NCBI GenBank assembly: GCA_031286695.1
Contig: JAITTY010000018.1
Location: 55,934-119,933 of the forward strand
Source: Sphingobacterium sp.
GTDB taxonomy: Bacteria; Bacteroidota; Bacteroidia; Sphingobacteriales; Sphingobacteriaceae
Length of the DNA stretch: 64,000 bases
Reading direction: 5' to 3'
The translations under genes were made by a program, and so were the position numbers. Below the pieces are notes generated by a model. The model had not been told where the DNA came from and did not search any database. It saw only the letters and a program-made list of their open reading frames with translations. This document shows, piece after piece, positions 36,535-45,709 of this stretch; position 1 is the stretch's first letter, and each line of letters starts with the position of its first letter.

Positions 36535-37950
36535 ATGAAGAGTTACAAATTTGAAATCTTTACACAAACAATCGAGAAAAATATCAGATCGGGCACCTAT
36601 AAGCCCGGTCAAAAGCTACCTTCGGTACGTGAATTGAAAGATTACTATGGTTTTAGTATGAGTACAATACAAGCTGGCTATGAGTATCTCGTTATTCGTG
36701 GTTTGGTAGAAAGTGTTCCAAAATCGGGATACTACGTTAGCACGAAGAGTGAAATAGTGATCGAAACCGGTCGGGTTACACGTCGGCCAGTAGCAAGAGA
36801 TGCGGTCTTTGAACAGGGGATTGGTCTGACGACTTCCTCTCGAGGAACTCGCCATTTTTCGGAATTTAACGTTGCTGCACCGGGAGATCTTCTTATACCT
36901 CAAAAATTGCTACTTCGGACTATGCAGCAGGTCATTCGGGAAGAGGGGGCCAGATTATTGCGCTACTATCCATCCAATGGTTCGCTGCAATTGAAAGAAA
37001 ACATTGTCAGACGTGCCGCCTCACATCAGATGTCGCTGCATCCAGATGAATTGCTGATTACAGATGGTGCTCTTCAAGCATTATATATTGCCTTAGCCTC
37101 TGTATGTAAATGTGGGGATGTAGTTGCAGTGGAAAGCCCATGTGTGTTTTCTGTATTGGAAGTCATTCGGGTGCTAAAACTACGTGTCATTGAAATTCCT
37201 GTTCTTGGTAATGATGGATTTGATATAGACTTTTTTAGCCAAGCCTGCCAGGGCAATGTGCTAAAAGCAGTAGTCCTTACACCCAACTTTCATAATCCAA
37301 CAGGTATTTTGCTCTCAGACGAACAGAAAGTTGCTTTACTGGAGATTGCTTATCGATATAACATTGCAGTTATTGAGAATGATATCTATGGTGATCTGAA
37401 TTTTCAAGGGAATAGACCATCTACGATAAAACAATTTGATGAAAGTGGACTGGTTATGACATTTTCGTCTTATTCAAAAACACTGGCACCTGGTATTCGA
37501 CTGGGCTGGTTGAGTACGGGGAGATTTCTGAAAGATGCCGAGCAAATTAAGTTTGCGTTAGGGAGCACAGTTTCACCTTTGAATCAGGAAACGGTAAACC
37601 GTCTGATTGGCAACAATAGTTATGATCGGCACATTCGATCGCTGCGGATGCAATTGGCGAAAAATTCTTATCAGGCTATCAATCTTATTACTTCCAGTTT
37701 TCCCGAGAAGACCGCGGTTATCGGACCTGCTGGCGGTTATAATCTTTGGGTGAAGATGCCAGGAAATATAAATATGAACGATTTTTACACACAGTGTGAA
37801 AGAATCGGAGCAAAGTTTACTCCTGGATATACATTCTCTTTTTCGAATACCTTCGGACACTATTTCAGAATGGTCATCGCAGACAAATTCTCTGATAAAC
37901 GTGTAAAAGCTATTGAGCTTATAGGCCAGTATTTATGTGGGATTATTTAG
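36535..37950 (+). CDS. MocR/PdxR-like regulator (GntR HTH fused to aminotransferase domain)
   Basis: 471 residues. The winged GntR HTH (about 10-75) shows GTYKPGQKLPSVRELKDYYG and IQAGYEYLVIRGLVE. The fold-type-I aminotransferase domain (about 110-465) has TPNFHNPTGILLSDEQK, AVIENDIYGDL and the PLP-Lys in SSYSKTLAPGIRLGW. Such proteins sense PLP or amino-acid adducts and control vitamin B6 or amino-acid genes. Its divergence from dxs is suggestive because DXP feeds PLP synthesis in the PdxA/PdxJ pathway (inference). It may autoregulate through repeats in the intergenic region. Confidence 0.9.
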   Translation: MKSYKFEIFTQTIEKNIRSGTYKPGQKLPSVRELKDYYGFSMSTIQAGYEYLVIRGLVESVPKSGYYVSTKSEIVIETGRVTRRPVARDAVFEQGIGLTTSSRGTRHFSEFNVAAPGDLLIPQKLLLRTMQQVIREEGARLLRYYPSNGSLQLKENIVRRAASHQMSLHPDELLITDGALQALYIALASVCKCGDVVAVESPCVFSVLEVIRVLKLRVIEIPVLGNDGFDIDFFSQACQGNVLKAVVLTPNFHNPTGILLSDEQKVALLEIAYRYNIAVIENDIYGDLNFQGNRPSTIKQFDESGLVMTFSSYSKTLAPGIRLGWLSTGRFLKDAEQIKFALGSTVSPLNQETVNRLIGNNSYDRHIRSLRMQLAKNSYQAINLITSSFPEKTAVIGPAGGYNLWVKMPGNINMNDFYTQCERIGAKFTPGYTFSFSNTFGHYFRMVIADKFSDKRVKAIELIGQYLCGII

Positions 37951-38038
37951 CATCTGTATCGATTGTAAATGCAGAATGTGTACCGAATAATAGTCATTTA
38001 AAGGGTTTACATTTGAGTTTTTAAATGTAGATGCAAAT

Positions 38039-38554
38039 ATGAATATAATCACAAAATTTACAGTCGCAACAGAACAAGGCATTGAAGCGCTGTTGATGCT
38101 CACCAAAACATTGGCTATACAAAAATTTACTCAACTATTGAAACCAGTTGAATTGGAACATTATATTATTGAAAATTTTAATGCGCAAACCCTCGTCAGC
38201 GAAATAAACAGTATGTCAAATCAATGGTTGGTGGTATATGTTGACGACCAGCCGATAGGATATGCAAGAATTACGTCAAAAGGCCAGAAACCGATCGCTG
38301 TGGAAGGTAAACGCGCCATCCGAGTGGCGGACTTTGGTGTTTGCCAGCATCAAGCTCAACAGCAAATAATGACATCATTAATTGATAAATGTCTTACAGT
38401 ATGCAGTACTTACGAAGCGATTTGGATCAACGAACCCATAGGAAGTTCCTTCACAGGGCTTTTTGAACAGAAAGGTTTTATCAGGCAACCGGGAACGAGC
38501 CGATTCGATAAGTTGCCGTTGGAATCAGCCTTATATCTTAAGATCAATTTGTAA
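38039..38554 (+). CDS. GNAT-like acetyltransferase
   Basis: 171 residues. The central WLVVYVDDQPIGYARITSK strands and the later FTGLFEQKGFIRQPGTSRF resemble GNAT motifs, but the acetyl-CoA loop (Q/RxxGxG/A) is poorly conserved, so this is a divergent member. The substrate is unknown. It follows the MocR gene by 88 bases on the same strand and could be co-regulated. A strong terminator ends the unit. Confidence 0.65.
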   Translation: MNIITKFTVATEQGIEALLMLTKTLAIQKFTQLLKPVELEHYIIENFNAQTLVSEINSMSNQWLVVYVDDQPIGYARITSKGQKPIAVEGKRAIRVADFGVCQHQAQQQIMTSLIDKCLTVCSTYEAIWINEPIGSSFTGLFEQKGFIRQPGTSRFDKLPLESALYLKINL

Positions 38555-38560
38555 ACAAAC

Positions 38561-38589
38561 AAAAAACGCACGCCATCAGTGCGTTTTTT
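38561..38589 (+). terminator. Rho-independent terminator
   Basis: AAAAAACGCAC, a short loop, then GTGCGTTTTTT. It is a near-perfect stem with a U tract, placed 7 bases after the GNAT-like stop. Confidence 0.9.
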
Positions 38590-38721
38590 ATTTAGTTATG
38601 GATACGTTAATATTAAAATTTGTAATTTGAGCTATCGAAAAGAAAATATTGATGTGATTTCTGCCCTAATAGCTTATGGGGTAGAAAGCTGTATTTTATA
38701 ACCTGCTTTTAAATCTGTGTA

Positions 38722-40017
38722 ATGAAGAAATTGTTAATTGTTGTTCCCGGTCTATTACTAAGCGCAATCGCATTCGGGCAAGAATCTGAGGAGGTAAAGT
38801 TAGACAGTATTGTGCAATATTTTAGTGAAATTAAAACTGCAACTAAAAGATCTTTTAGTTTGTGGGACAGGGATCTATATGGTAATGTTGTTTTAGTTGA
38901 TCCAAGCACACGACAACTCTTTAGTAACAACTCCGGCACAGATAATTCTTTCATAAAGTATAAAAATATCTATGTGGGCAAATTACCGGATAGTGTCAAT
39001 ATTGCCAACACATCTTTAAAATGGAATGGTCATACCTGGGCGATGGTTATGTTGCCTTTGTCCAAAGATTATTACGCACGTATAAATTTATTGGCGCATG
39101 AATTGTTCCATTCCGTACAGTCCTCTTTAGGATTTGTTCAAAATAACTACGAAAGCAATCATCTCGACCAGCAAAATGGACGTATATTCTTACGTTTAGA
39201 GCTAGAAGCACTTAAAAAGGCTTTTGATACAGATTCACAAGACAAGCAAAACAAACATTTGACGAACGCATTGATCTTTCGGAGATATCGAAATTCACTT
39301 TTCCCAGGATCTGCCCAAATTGAAAATCAATTGGAACTTAATGAAGGTATAGCTGAATATACGGGCGTAATGATTAGTGGCAGAGGCAAAGAGAGGACTA
39401 AAAAACATTTCATTGATGCAATAGATAGTTTTTTCTTAAATCCAACTTATGTCAGGTCTTTTGCATATAATACTACAGCACTCTATGGTTATTTGCTGCG
39501 TTTAAAGCATCCGTTTTGGAATCAGAATATTTCCGCGAATACAGATTTGACTGATTTTTTCATTCGGGAATTTAGTATTGAGCTTCCTGAGGATTTAGCC
39601 TCTGCGGCAGAAGGCCTCGCACCTGATTATAATGGAAACAAGATTTTCGCTGAGGAACAAGTACGAGCAGATAAAATAAAAGAGCAGATCGGGTTATATC
39701 ACTCATTGTTCGTTGATCAGCCCCATGTGATCCTAAAATTTGAGAAGATGAATATATCTTTTGACCCAAGAAATATTCTTCCTATTGCAGATCTGGGGAC
39801 TGTCTATCCGAACATTAGGGTCACAGATAATTGGGGAATTCTCGAAGTTAAAAATGGAGCACTCATGAGTCCCAATTGGGATAAGATAACGGTTAGTATA
39901 CCGACAAAAATCGAAGGACAGCGAGTAGAAGGAGAAGGTTGGGTACTACAGCTCAAAGAGCCCTATGCCCTCCATAGGGACGAATTATTGAATAATTATA
40001 AATTGATTAAAAGATAG
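38722..40017 (+). CDS. Secreted putative zinc metallopeptidase (gluzincin-like)
   Basis: 431 residues with a signal peptide (KKLLIVVPGLLLSAIAFGQ). Residues around 130 read LLAHELFHSVQSSLGF, an HExxH zinc-binding helix. About 85 residues later LELNEGIAEYTGVM offers the downstream Glu of a gluzincin (NExxAE pattern). I do not recognise the exact family; many Bacteroidota have similar uncharacterised proteins. The C-terminal ~100 residues contain beta-rich segments and may be a separate domain. Predicted periplasmic or outer-surface. Monocistronic, with no substrate clue. Confidence 0.65.
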   Translation: MKKLLIVVPGLLLSAIAFGQESEEVKLDSIVQYFSEIKTATKRSFSLWDRDLYGNVVLVDPSTRQLFSNNSGTDNSFIKYKNIYVGKLPDSVNIANTSLKWNGHTWAMVMLPLSKDYYARINLLAHELFHSVQSSLGFVQNNYESNHLDQQNGRIFLRLELEALKKAFDTDSQDKQNKHLTNALIFRRYRNSLFPGSAQIENQLELNEGIAEYTGVMISGRGKERTKKHFIDAIDSFFLNPTYVRSFAYNTTALYGYLLRLKHPFWNQNISANTDLTDFFIREFSIELPEDLASAAEGLAPDYNGNKIFAEEQVRADKIKEQIGLYHSLFVDQPHVILKFEKMNISFDPRNILPIADLGTVYPNIRVTDNWGILEVKNGALMSPNWDKITVSIPTKIEGQRVEGEGWVLQLKEPYALHRDELLNNYKLIKR

Positions 40018-40073
40018 CTCCCTTCAATCGAGACTTTTAGTCGTTTTGGAGTTTTGCCCCTAAACAAATTGTA

Positions 40074-40475
40074 TCAGATATAATCCAGTGAGTTTAAAGC
40101 TCTAAATTTTCGTGGACTAAGGCCTGTATGCTTTTTTATAAACCTTGTTAAAGAAGCCGATGAACTGAAACCATAGCGAGATGTCAATTCTTTAATTGGA
40201 ATTTCAGTAGAAGCTAGCTTCTTGGCAATCTCATTTGCTACAATATCCTTAACGATCATGCTTGGAGGTGCTTCATTGTTGGAAACCGTCAATCGATGTA
40301 AAGTTAATCTTGATACGTTAAGCTTTTTCAAATAGAACTGGAGATCCCAATGATTCTGAGGGTATTGGTGTATTAGATTTTTAAACTCTGCTAGGATGGG
40401 GTGTTCAGTTAGCAATGCTGAATTTTGATCCAATTGATTTAATGTTTCTTTTTGTTTTGGAATGTCGTTTTTCAT
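40074..40475 (-). CDS. Stand-alone AraC-type DNA-binding domain protein
   Basis: 133 residues from ATG 40475 (MKNDIPKQKET); the longer frame to 40565 begins at TTG. The whole protein is essentially the two-HTH AraC DNA-binding module: WDLQFYLKKLNVSRLTLHRL gives the first HTH and PIKELTSRYGFSSSASLTRF, then HTGLSPRKFR, the second. No sensing domain is present, so it may act like MarA/SoxS-type small regulators or be a remnant of a larger AraC protein. Convergent with the preceding metallopeptidase gene. Confidence 0.7.
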   Translation of the reverse strand: MKNDIPKQKETLNQLDQNSALLTEHPILAEFKNLIHQYPQNHWDLQFYLKKLNVSRLTLHRLTVSNNEAPPSMIVKDIVANEIAKKLASTEIPIKELTSRYGFSSSASLTRFIKKHTGLSPRKFRALNSLDYI

Positions 40476-41313
40476 GTTTTCAGATAATTTGCCCTGTTGC
40501 CGTCCCGCATTGCGCGGCCTCAATATTTTGGTTAGGTGTTTAATCAATCTTATTGAATGAACCAAAATTAGTATATTAATTTCATAGTCTACTTTTCGAA
40601 ATTAACGATTCGCTTTTTAAAATTATAATTTTTTGTGGTTGATCAACCTAAAACTGACACACTGGCGACTATTATTGAAAAAATCGGAAAGTAATGCTCG
40701 ATGGAAAATATTAAGTGGAAAATCCCAAGTGCTGTTCCGATTTGGTAATTGATTTATTTTGCTTATATTTTTATTATTACTCTTTGTAATTTAGGTTTTT
40801 ATGGGTTTTAAATTTATTAAATATTTAAGTGGTAAAATGCAGTGTTATAACTTTAGGTTATAGTATGTTTTAAGTGTTTTTAGATGTCCACACACAGTGT
40901 GTTCGCGCGTCACACCAAAAAATCTATATGCTAATGAATGATAAGAATGCAGAAAATTTAACTTGCTCCTAATTTCAACCTATATGATTGCACCATACTA
41001 AAAGGAGAAGGTCTTGCTTTCCGTGGGACAGAAAAGTCAATTAAGCGGAGTTCCATCGGAATAATTAGTTCGAATGACATCTACAGCCCATATTAAAGTT
41101 GATGAATCGATATATATAGAGTTAAGGAATTTGCATGCTTTAACACAGGATATATCCGCTTTAAGAGATTAGGCCGATGAATTACTGCACTATACGCCCA
41201 ATTTTGTTACTAAAAAAATTAATCATTGTTTTACAATAAAAACATTGAAAAGTATTATCTTTAGTATGGAAGTTAATTCCAATAACCACGTATTTATTTA
41301 ATTAATTGAGAAA
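40476..41313. other. Long intergenic region with an interrupted small frame and palindromes
   Basis: 838 bases. It contains a short coding-like tail (40635-40694, ending TDTLATIIEKIGK), an inverted repeat ACACAC-A-GTGTGT at 40890-40902 and an interrupted frame at 41074-41301 (listed separately). A TATCTTTAG element at 41256 resembles a -7 box for the YegP gene. The region is AT-rich; nothing else is evident. Confidence 0.5.
41074..41301 (+). pseudogene. Possible small gene interrupted by an in-frame stop
   Basis: From ATG 41074 the frame reads MTSTAHIKVDESIYIELRN to a TAG at 41170-41172. It then stays open for another 42 codons, beginning ADELLHYTPNFVTKK, up to TAA at 41299-41301. The first 45 or so codons look protein-like. 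The end overlaps the probable YegP promoter and is AT-rich, which argues against it. A chance open frame is quite possible. Confidence 0.2.
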
Positions 41314-41643
41314 ATGGGTAAATTTGAAGTAAAAACAAGAAAAAATGGAGAATTCCAGTTTAATTTAAAGGCTGGAAATGGACAGGTAATTTTAAGCAGT
41401 GAAGGTTATACAACCAAAGCCAACTGTTTGAATGGAATTGAATCTGTTAAGAAGAATGCTCAGGATGATAATAAATTTGATCGTAAAACTTCCACGAATG
41501 GCAAGCATTACTTCAATCTCAAAGCTACTAACGGCCAAATTATTGGGACTAGTGAGATGTATGAAAGCGCAAGTGGCATGGAGAATGGTATTGAATCTGT
41601 CAAAAAGAACGCACCTGATGCTACAGTTGAGGAAATAGCTTAA
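41314..41643 (+). CDS. YegP-family (DUF1508) protein
   Basis: 109 residues composed of two DUF1508 repeats: FEVKTRKNGEFQFNLKAGNG with SSEGYTTKANCLNGIESVKK, and a second copy DRKTSTNGKHYFNLKATNG with ENGIESVKKNAPD. This is the normal length and layout of YegP. Members are small cytoplasmic proteins of unclear, possibly stress-related, function. The start is well supported, and a strong terminator follows. Confidence 0.95.
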   Translation: MGKFEVKTRKNGEFQFNLKAGNGQVILSSEGYTTKANCLNGIESVKKNAQDDNKFDRKTSTNGKHYFNLKATNGQIIGTSEMYESASGMENGIESVKKNAPDATVEEIA

Positions 41644-41669
41644 AGAGTAAAGCTTATGATTTGATAATA

Positions 41670-41698
41670 AAAGAGCCGGTTTTTATCCGGCTCTTTTT
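41670..41698. terminator. Bidirectional terminator
   Basis: AAGAGCCGG (41671-41679) pairs with CCGGCTCTT (41687-41695) and is followed by a T tract. It separates the convergent YegP and GAF/PAS kinase genes. Confidence 0.85.
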
Positions 41699-41701
41699 AG
41701 T

Positions 41702-43822
41702 TTATTTTTGTGCTGTCGGAAGAGGAATGGAAAACCAGAAACTGCTTCCTTGGCCTATAGTACTATCGACACCAATCTCACCAGCATGTTTTTTTATAAT
41801 CTCAGAGGAGATGTAAAGTCCGAGTCCAAGGCCTGAATAGGATTTACCCTCATGATTAGCCCGGTAATATCTATCGAATATAAAAGGTTGTACAGCTGGA
41901 TTAATACCTTCGCCTTTGTCTATAACGGTTATTTTTATTTGATCTTGTAATTGTTCAACGACAATATTGATTTCTTTTGATTCCGGGGCGTACTTAACAG
42001 CATTGTTGACGAAATTAACAAGAACCTGTTCTAATCGCTGTTCGTCTGCAAATATATCTGCATCAAGATCTCCCGTAATGTTGACTTGATGGTTACCTTG
42101 CGATATAATATTGTGACAACTCGACGTAAGTATCTTTAATGCCTTGAAAGTTGTCTTTTCGAGATGGAGCTGCCCCTCACTGATTCGATGCATATTAAGT
42201 AAATCGTCAACAAGTGTAACAATCTTTTTGATATTAACAGCGGACTGATCAATAAGCCTTGAAATAACGTCACTTCCGGTCTTGTCTTTGAATCGCTCCA
42301 GGAGCTGAATGGTGCCTTTTAAACCTGTGACAGGGGTTTTTAATTCATGACTCGCAATACCAAGGAAGTCATCTTTTTGAGATTCATAATTTTTCCTTTT
42401 TGTAATGTCTGCGACTACGCCAATGAGGTGAGTGGCGTTACCTTCTGCATCGTATTTGGGAAGTCCAGAGGCATTGATCCAATGCAGTGATCCATCTGGC
42501 CAACGGATAAGATATTCAGCGTGATAGGTCTTCCTGTTTTGGATTGCTTCCTGAACTTTTCTGTAGACCATTTCACGATGCTCAGGAATGATGCTTTGCA
42601 TAAGGTCTTCATAATCAAAGCTATCTTTTTTAGTGAGGCCAAAATTTAGTTTGCAGGTTTCAGAGCAATCCATTTTCCCAGTTCTGATATCGCGATTGTA
42701 AGAGCCAAGTTCACCAGCTTTTAGTGCAATCTCTAACTGGTGATTGAGCGCTTCGAGATGTTCATTTCTTTTAATACGCTCAGTAACTTCATTTGCTATA
42801 ACAATAATAGATTCGGTTTCACCTTCATCATTTTTCAAAGGCTCATAAGTGAAATCGAAGTAATGATCACCTAAGACGCCTTTCGACTCAAGCTTCGCAT
42901 AGGCGGTATCTCCAATATAATTTTGGCCTGTCGTAAAAACGTCGTCCAATATTCCCAGATAGGGTTGTCCTTGCAGTTCAGGGAGTGCCTGAACGAGTGG
43001 TTTGCCAATGATAGCTTCTGTCTTACGCCAGAGTTTAAGCATCATATCGTTGGCTACTTCTATATATAAATCACGGCCTGTCAAAATAGCAAAAGCGATG
43101 GGAGCTTTATCTATAAAGGATCTGAATCGACGTTCGCTCTTTTTGAGGTTTTTGTTGAGTAGAACTGTCAAATCGTAGGATTTATTCAGCTGGCTATTAG
43201 TACGATAGAGTTCGTCATTGGCAAGTTCCATCTCATCGTTAAGTTCGATGAGTCGTTGTTGCATGGTTGCCATTGTAATATTTAGTCCCTCGAGCTCATC
43301 AATTTTATCTATGGAAGAGCTCCGAAGCTCAATTTGATCCATTGCTGTTCGTGCAAGACCCTCCAGTATCTGTCGGTCACTGCGCGTGAAGGTGCGTGGA
43401 TGCTTGTCGATAACACATAACGATCCGATCATAAATCCATCGTGAGTAATGAGGGGAGCGCCTGCGTAAAACCGCAAGCCAAAATCACCTATCACATTTG
43501 GATTGGCCAGCAATATGTCCTCCTTTAGAGCATCTTCGAAAACTGTTACTTTCTTGTTCAGAATAGCCAGACTACATAAGCTTTTACCTCGATTCGTTTC
43601 TTTTGTGGCACCCATGCCAATATTTGCTTTGAAATAGACAGATTCAGCGTCAACCAACGATAGCAACGCAATAGGAGCATTGAATATTTGTGTGGCTAAT
43701 TTTGCGATTCCATCGAAGCTAGCTTCGGAAGGCGTACCGGTAATTTTATAGCGTCTAAGTGCATTCAGTCGGTCATGTTCATTTTTTTGCAAAATATCCA
43801 TTCCAAACGTATTCTGTATCAT
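41702..43822 (-). CDS. GAF-PAS-PAS sensor histidine kinase
   Basis: 706-residue soluble hybrid-free kinase. Order of domains: GAF (about 25-170, with IALLSLVDAESVYFKA and GSLCVIDKHPR), a coiled coil (170-235), PAS1 (about 235-350), PAS2 with PAC (about 360-480), HisKA (FLGIASHELKTPVTGLKG, His near 490) and HATPase_c (FVNNAVKYAPES, VIDKGEGI, GLGLGLYISSEII). There is no membrane segment, so a cytoplasmic signal (redox, light or small molecule) is likely. No response regulator lies next to it. A second ATG at 43801 (MDILQKNEH) is an alternative start. Confidence 0.92.
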   Translation of the reverse strand: MIQNTFGMDILQKNEHDRLNALRRYKITGTPSEASFDGIAKLATQIFNAPIALLSLVDAESVYFKANIGMGATKETNRGKSLCSLAILNKKVTVFEDALKEDILLANPNVIGDFGLRFYAGAPLITHDGFMIGSLCVIDKHPRTFTRSDRQILEGLARTAMDQIELRSSSIDKIDELEGLNITMATMQQRLIELNDEMELANDELYRTNSQLNKSYDLTVLLNKNLKKSERRFRSFIDKAPIAFAILTGRDLYIEVANDMMLKLWRKTEAIIGKPLVQALPELQGQPYLGILDDVFTTGQNYIGDTAYAKLESKGVLGDHYFDFTYEPLKNDEGETESIIVIANEVTERIKRNEHLEALNHQLEIALKAGELGSYNRDIRTGKMDCSETCKLNFGLTKKDSFDYEDLMQSIIPEHREMVYRKVQEAIQNRKTYHAEYLIRWPDGSLHWINASGLPKYDAEGNATHLIGVVADITKRKNYESQKDDFLGIASHELKTPVTGLKGTIQLLERFKDKTGSDVISRLIDQSAVNIKKIVTLVDDLLNMHRISEGQLHLEKTTFKALKILTSSCHNIISQGNHQVNITGDLDADIFADEQRLEQVLVNFVNNAVKYAPESKEINIVVEQLQDQIKITVIDKGEGINPAVQPFIFDRYYRANHEGKSYSGLGLGLYISSEIIKKHAGEIGVDSTIGQGSSFWFSIPLPTAQK

Positions 43823-43965
43823 AGTGACCGTGTAATTCTTTTCATAAAGATAAAGTTTTAATTACAAAAGCAATGATGCTTTTTCTCTATTTCATGTTTG
43901 AAAGAACGGGTAACATGGATTGTGTAAGACATGGTGGTCGCCAGTTGTCGAAAGAATAAACAATT

Positions 43966-44484
43966 TTAGGAATCAAATAGCGTCGGTGTGCGGCATCGTT
44001 GTTCAAGATCAAGCAGGATAGATTTATTACGGAGGCCTCCGGCAAAGCCCACGAGCTTACCTGATTTGCCAATTATCCGATGGCATGGAGCAATAATGGC
44101 AATGGGGTTTTTATTCAATGCACCGCCGACAGCCCTGACGGCTTTGATGTCACCTAATTGCTGCGCGAGCTGGCCGTAAGTGATGGTCGTGCCGTAGGGG
44201 ATTTGTAAAAGTGCTTTCCAGACCTTGACCTGAAATGCTGTTCCTTTAAAATCCAGCGGAACATCAAATACCTTTCTTTGCTTTGCAAAGTATTCCTTCA
44301 GTTGCAGTTCTGTCTGTATTAGAATTGGCGCCTGTTCGTCATAGTTTGCAGTAGGAAGCTTTGTGCGTATATAGTTTTCGCCCTCCCAAAGCAGACCTGA
44401 AAGTCCCTTTTCTGTAGCAACAATGTGGATGAGCCCAACAGGCGTGTTGATTTCCTTGTATACAAATCTATCGTTAACTTCCAT
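43966..44484 (-). CDS. ogt: Methylated-DNA--protein-cysteine S-methyltransferase
   Basis: 172-residue repair protein that transfers alkyl groups from O6-alkylguanine to its own Cys. The active-site segment is IAPCHRIIGKSGKLVGFAGG with the acceptor Cys. The DNA-binding HTH region is YGTTITYGQLAQQLG, then AVRAVGGALNKNP. Start at ATG 44484; the longer frame starts at TTG 44499. It is a single-domain Ogt/MGMT type without the Ada N-terminal domain. Monocistronic. Confidence 0.93.
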   Translation of the reverse strand: MEVNDRFVYKEINTPVGLIHIVATEKGLSGLLWEGENYIRTKLPTANYDEQAPILIQTELQLKEYFAKQRKVFDVPLDFKGTAFQVKVWKALLQIPYGTTITYGQLAQQLGDIKAVRAVGGALNKNPIAIIAPCHRIIGKSGKLVGFAGGLRNKSILLDLEQRCRTPTLFDS

Positions 44485-44652
44485 ATCTCTGTTTATCAAT
44501 GCAGGGTTTGGATAAATCTACAAAAATGAATAGGTATCGAAAAATGTTAAGTTGACTTGTCTAGTGGATAAATCCAAGATTTTTTAACTCAATAATTTCA
44601 AAAGCTGCTCCTCTGCTAAAAAATACCTATTTTTATAGCTATTCTATTTTCA

Positions 44653-45693
44653 ATGAAGATGAAAAAGCTTTTTCTGCTGTTGCTGATTACTTTTTTTTGC
44701 CAAAGCTTGTTTGCCAAAAAGATAAACGAACTTAAAATCTTGCAGATCAATATCTGGCAAGAGGGCACTGTCGTACCCAACGGTTTTCCGGCTATTGCTG
44801 ATGAGATTATTGCTAAGCAAGCAGATGTCGTATTATTTAGCGAGGTCCGAAATTATAAGAATACAGATTTTGTTCAACATATTTTAGCCGAACTGCGGGC
44901 AAAAGGAGCAAGTTATTTCGGAAAGTCAAGCGATGAAAAGCTGGATGTGGGTTTCATTTCCAAATATCCAGTGAGAGAGCAAAATGCGCTCTACGAAAAA
45001 AATAGTGATATGGGAGGGGTACTTAAGAGCAAGATTAAAGTCGGAAGGCGCAATTTTGTATTCTACTCTTTGCATCTTGATTACACCAATTATGCTTGTT
45101 ATATGCCACGGGGCTATGATGGAGTAACTTGGGAGAAACTGACGAATCCAATTACAGATGTTTCAACCATAATCGCTGCAAATCGGAAAAGCAAACGCGA
45201 TGAAGCGATCCGTGATATTATCAAAGATGTGGAAAAAGAGGATCAGTCACAATCTTTTGTTGTCGCTGGGGATTTCAACGAGCCCTCACATCTGGATTGG
45301 ACGAATGAAACAAAAGATCTTTTTGATCATAGGGGAGCTGTGGTTCCATGGGATTGTTCAGTTCTGCTACAAAGGGCTGGATTTACGGATAGTTTTCGTC
45401 AAAAGTATCCCAATCCGGTCAGGTATCCGGGATTTACTTATCCTGCATATAACAAGGATGTATCAATCAATAAATTGGCATGGGCACCAACAGCAGATGA
45501 TCGTGATCGGATAGACTATATATATTATCGCAGTAGACTGCCCTTTCAACCGATCGAAGTGCATATAGTGGGTCCGGTTGAAACGGTCAAATATGGGCAA
45601 AAACAAGATAAAGATAGCGAAGATCATTTTTTAGTACCCAAGGGTATTTGGCCTACAGACCATAAAGCATTGCTCGTTTCCTTTAAATTCTAG
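44653..45693 (+). CDS. Secreted endonuclease/exonuclease/phosphatase-family protein
   Basis: 346 residues with a signal peptide (KLFLLLLITFFCQSLFAKK). The catalytic core is EEP-like: LQINIWQEG, VVLFSEVRN (metal Glu), SLHLDYTNYA, VVAGDFNEPSHLDW (Asp and Asn) and the terminal PTDHKALLVSF (Asp-His). Members cleave phosphodiesters in DNA, inositol phosphates or sphingolipids; the exported location favours phosphodiesterase activity on external substrates. Monocistronic. Confidence 0.88.
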   Translation: MKMKKLFLLLLITFFCQSLFAKKINELKILQINIWQEGTVVPNGFPAIADEIIAKQADVVLFSEVRNYKNTDFVQHILAELRAKGASYFGKSSDEKLDVGFISKYPVREQNALYEKNSDMGGVLKSKIKVGRRNFVFYSLHLDYTNYACYMPRGYDGVTWEKLTNPITDVSTIIAANRKSKRDEAIRDIIKDVEKEDQSQSFVVAGDFNEPSHLDWTNETKDLFDHRGAVVPWDCSVLLQRAGFTDSFRQKYPNPVRYPGFTYPAYNKDVSINKLAWAPTADDRDRIDYIYYRSRLPFQPIEVHIVGPVETVKYGQKQDKDSEDHFLVPKGIWPTDHKALLVSFKF

Positions 45694-45709
45694 CCGATCA
45701 GTTTTTGTG

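Noticed and set aside
40635-40694. Frame ending VVDQPKTDTLATIIEKIGK, like a protein C-terminus.
   Set aside because: A stop lies just upstream in frame, so only about 20 codons remain; too short to call a gene or pseudogene.
40890-40902. ACACAC-A-GTGTGT inverted repeat in the 40.5-41.3 kb interval.
   Set aside because: Simple alternating sequence and far from any start; noted in the region entry but no function claimed.
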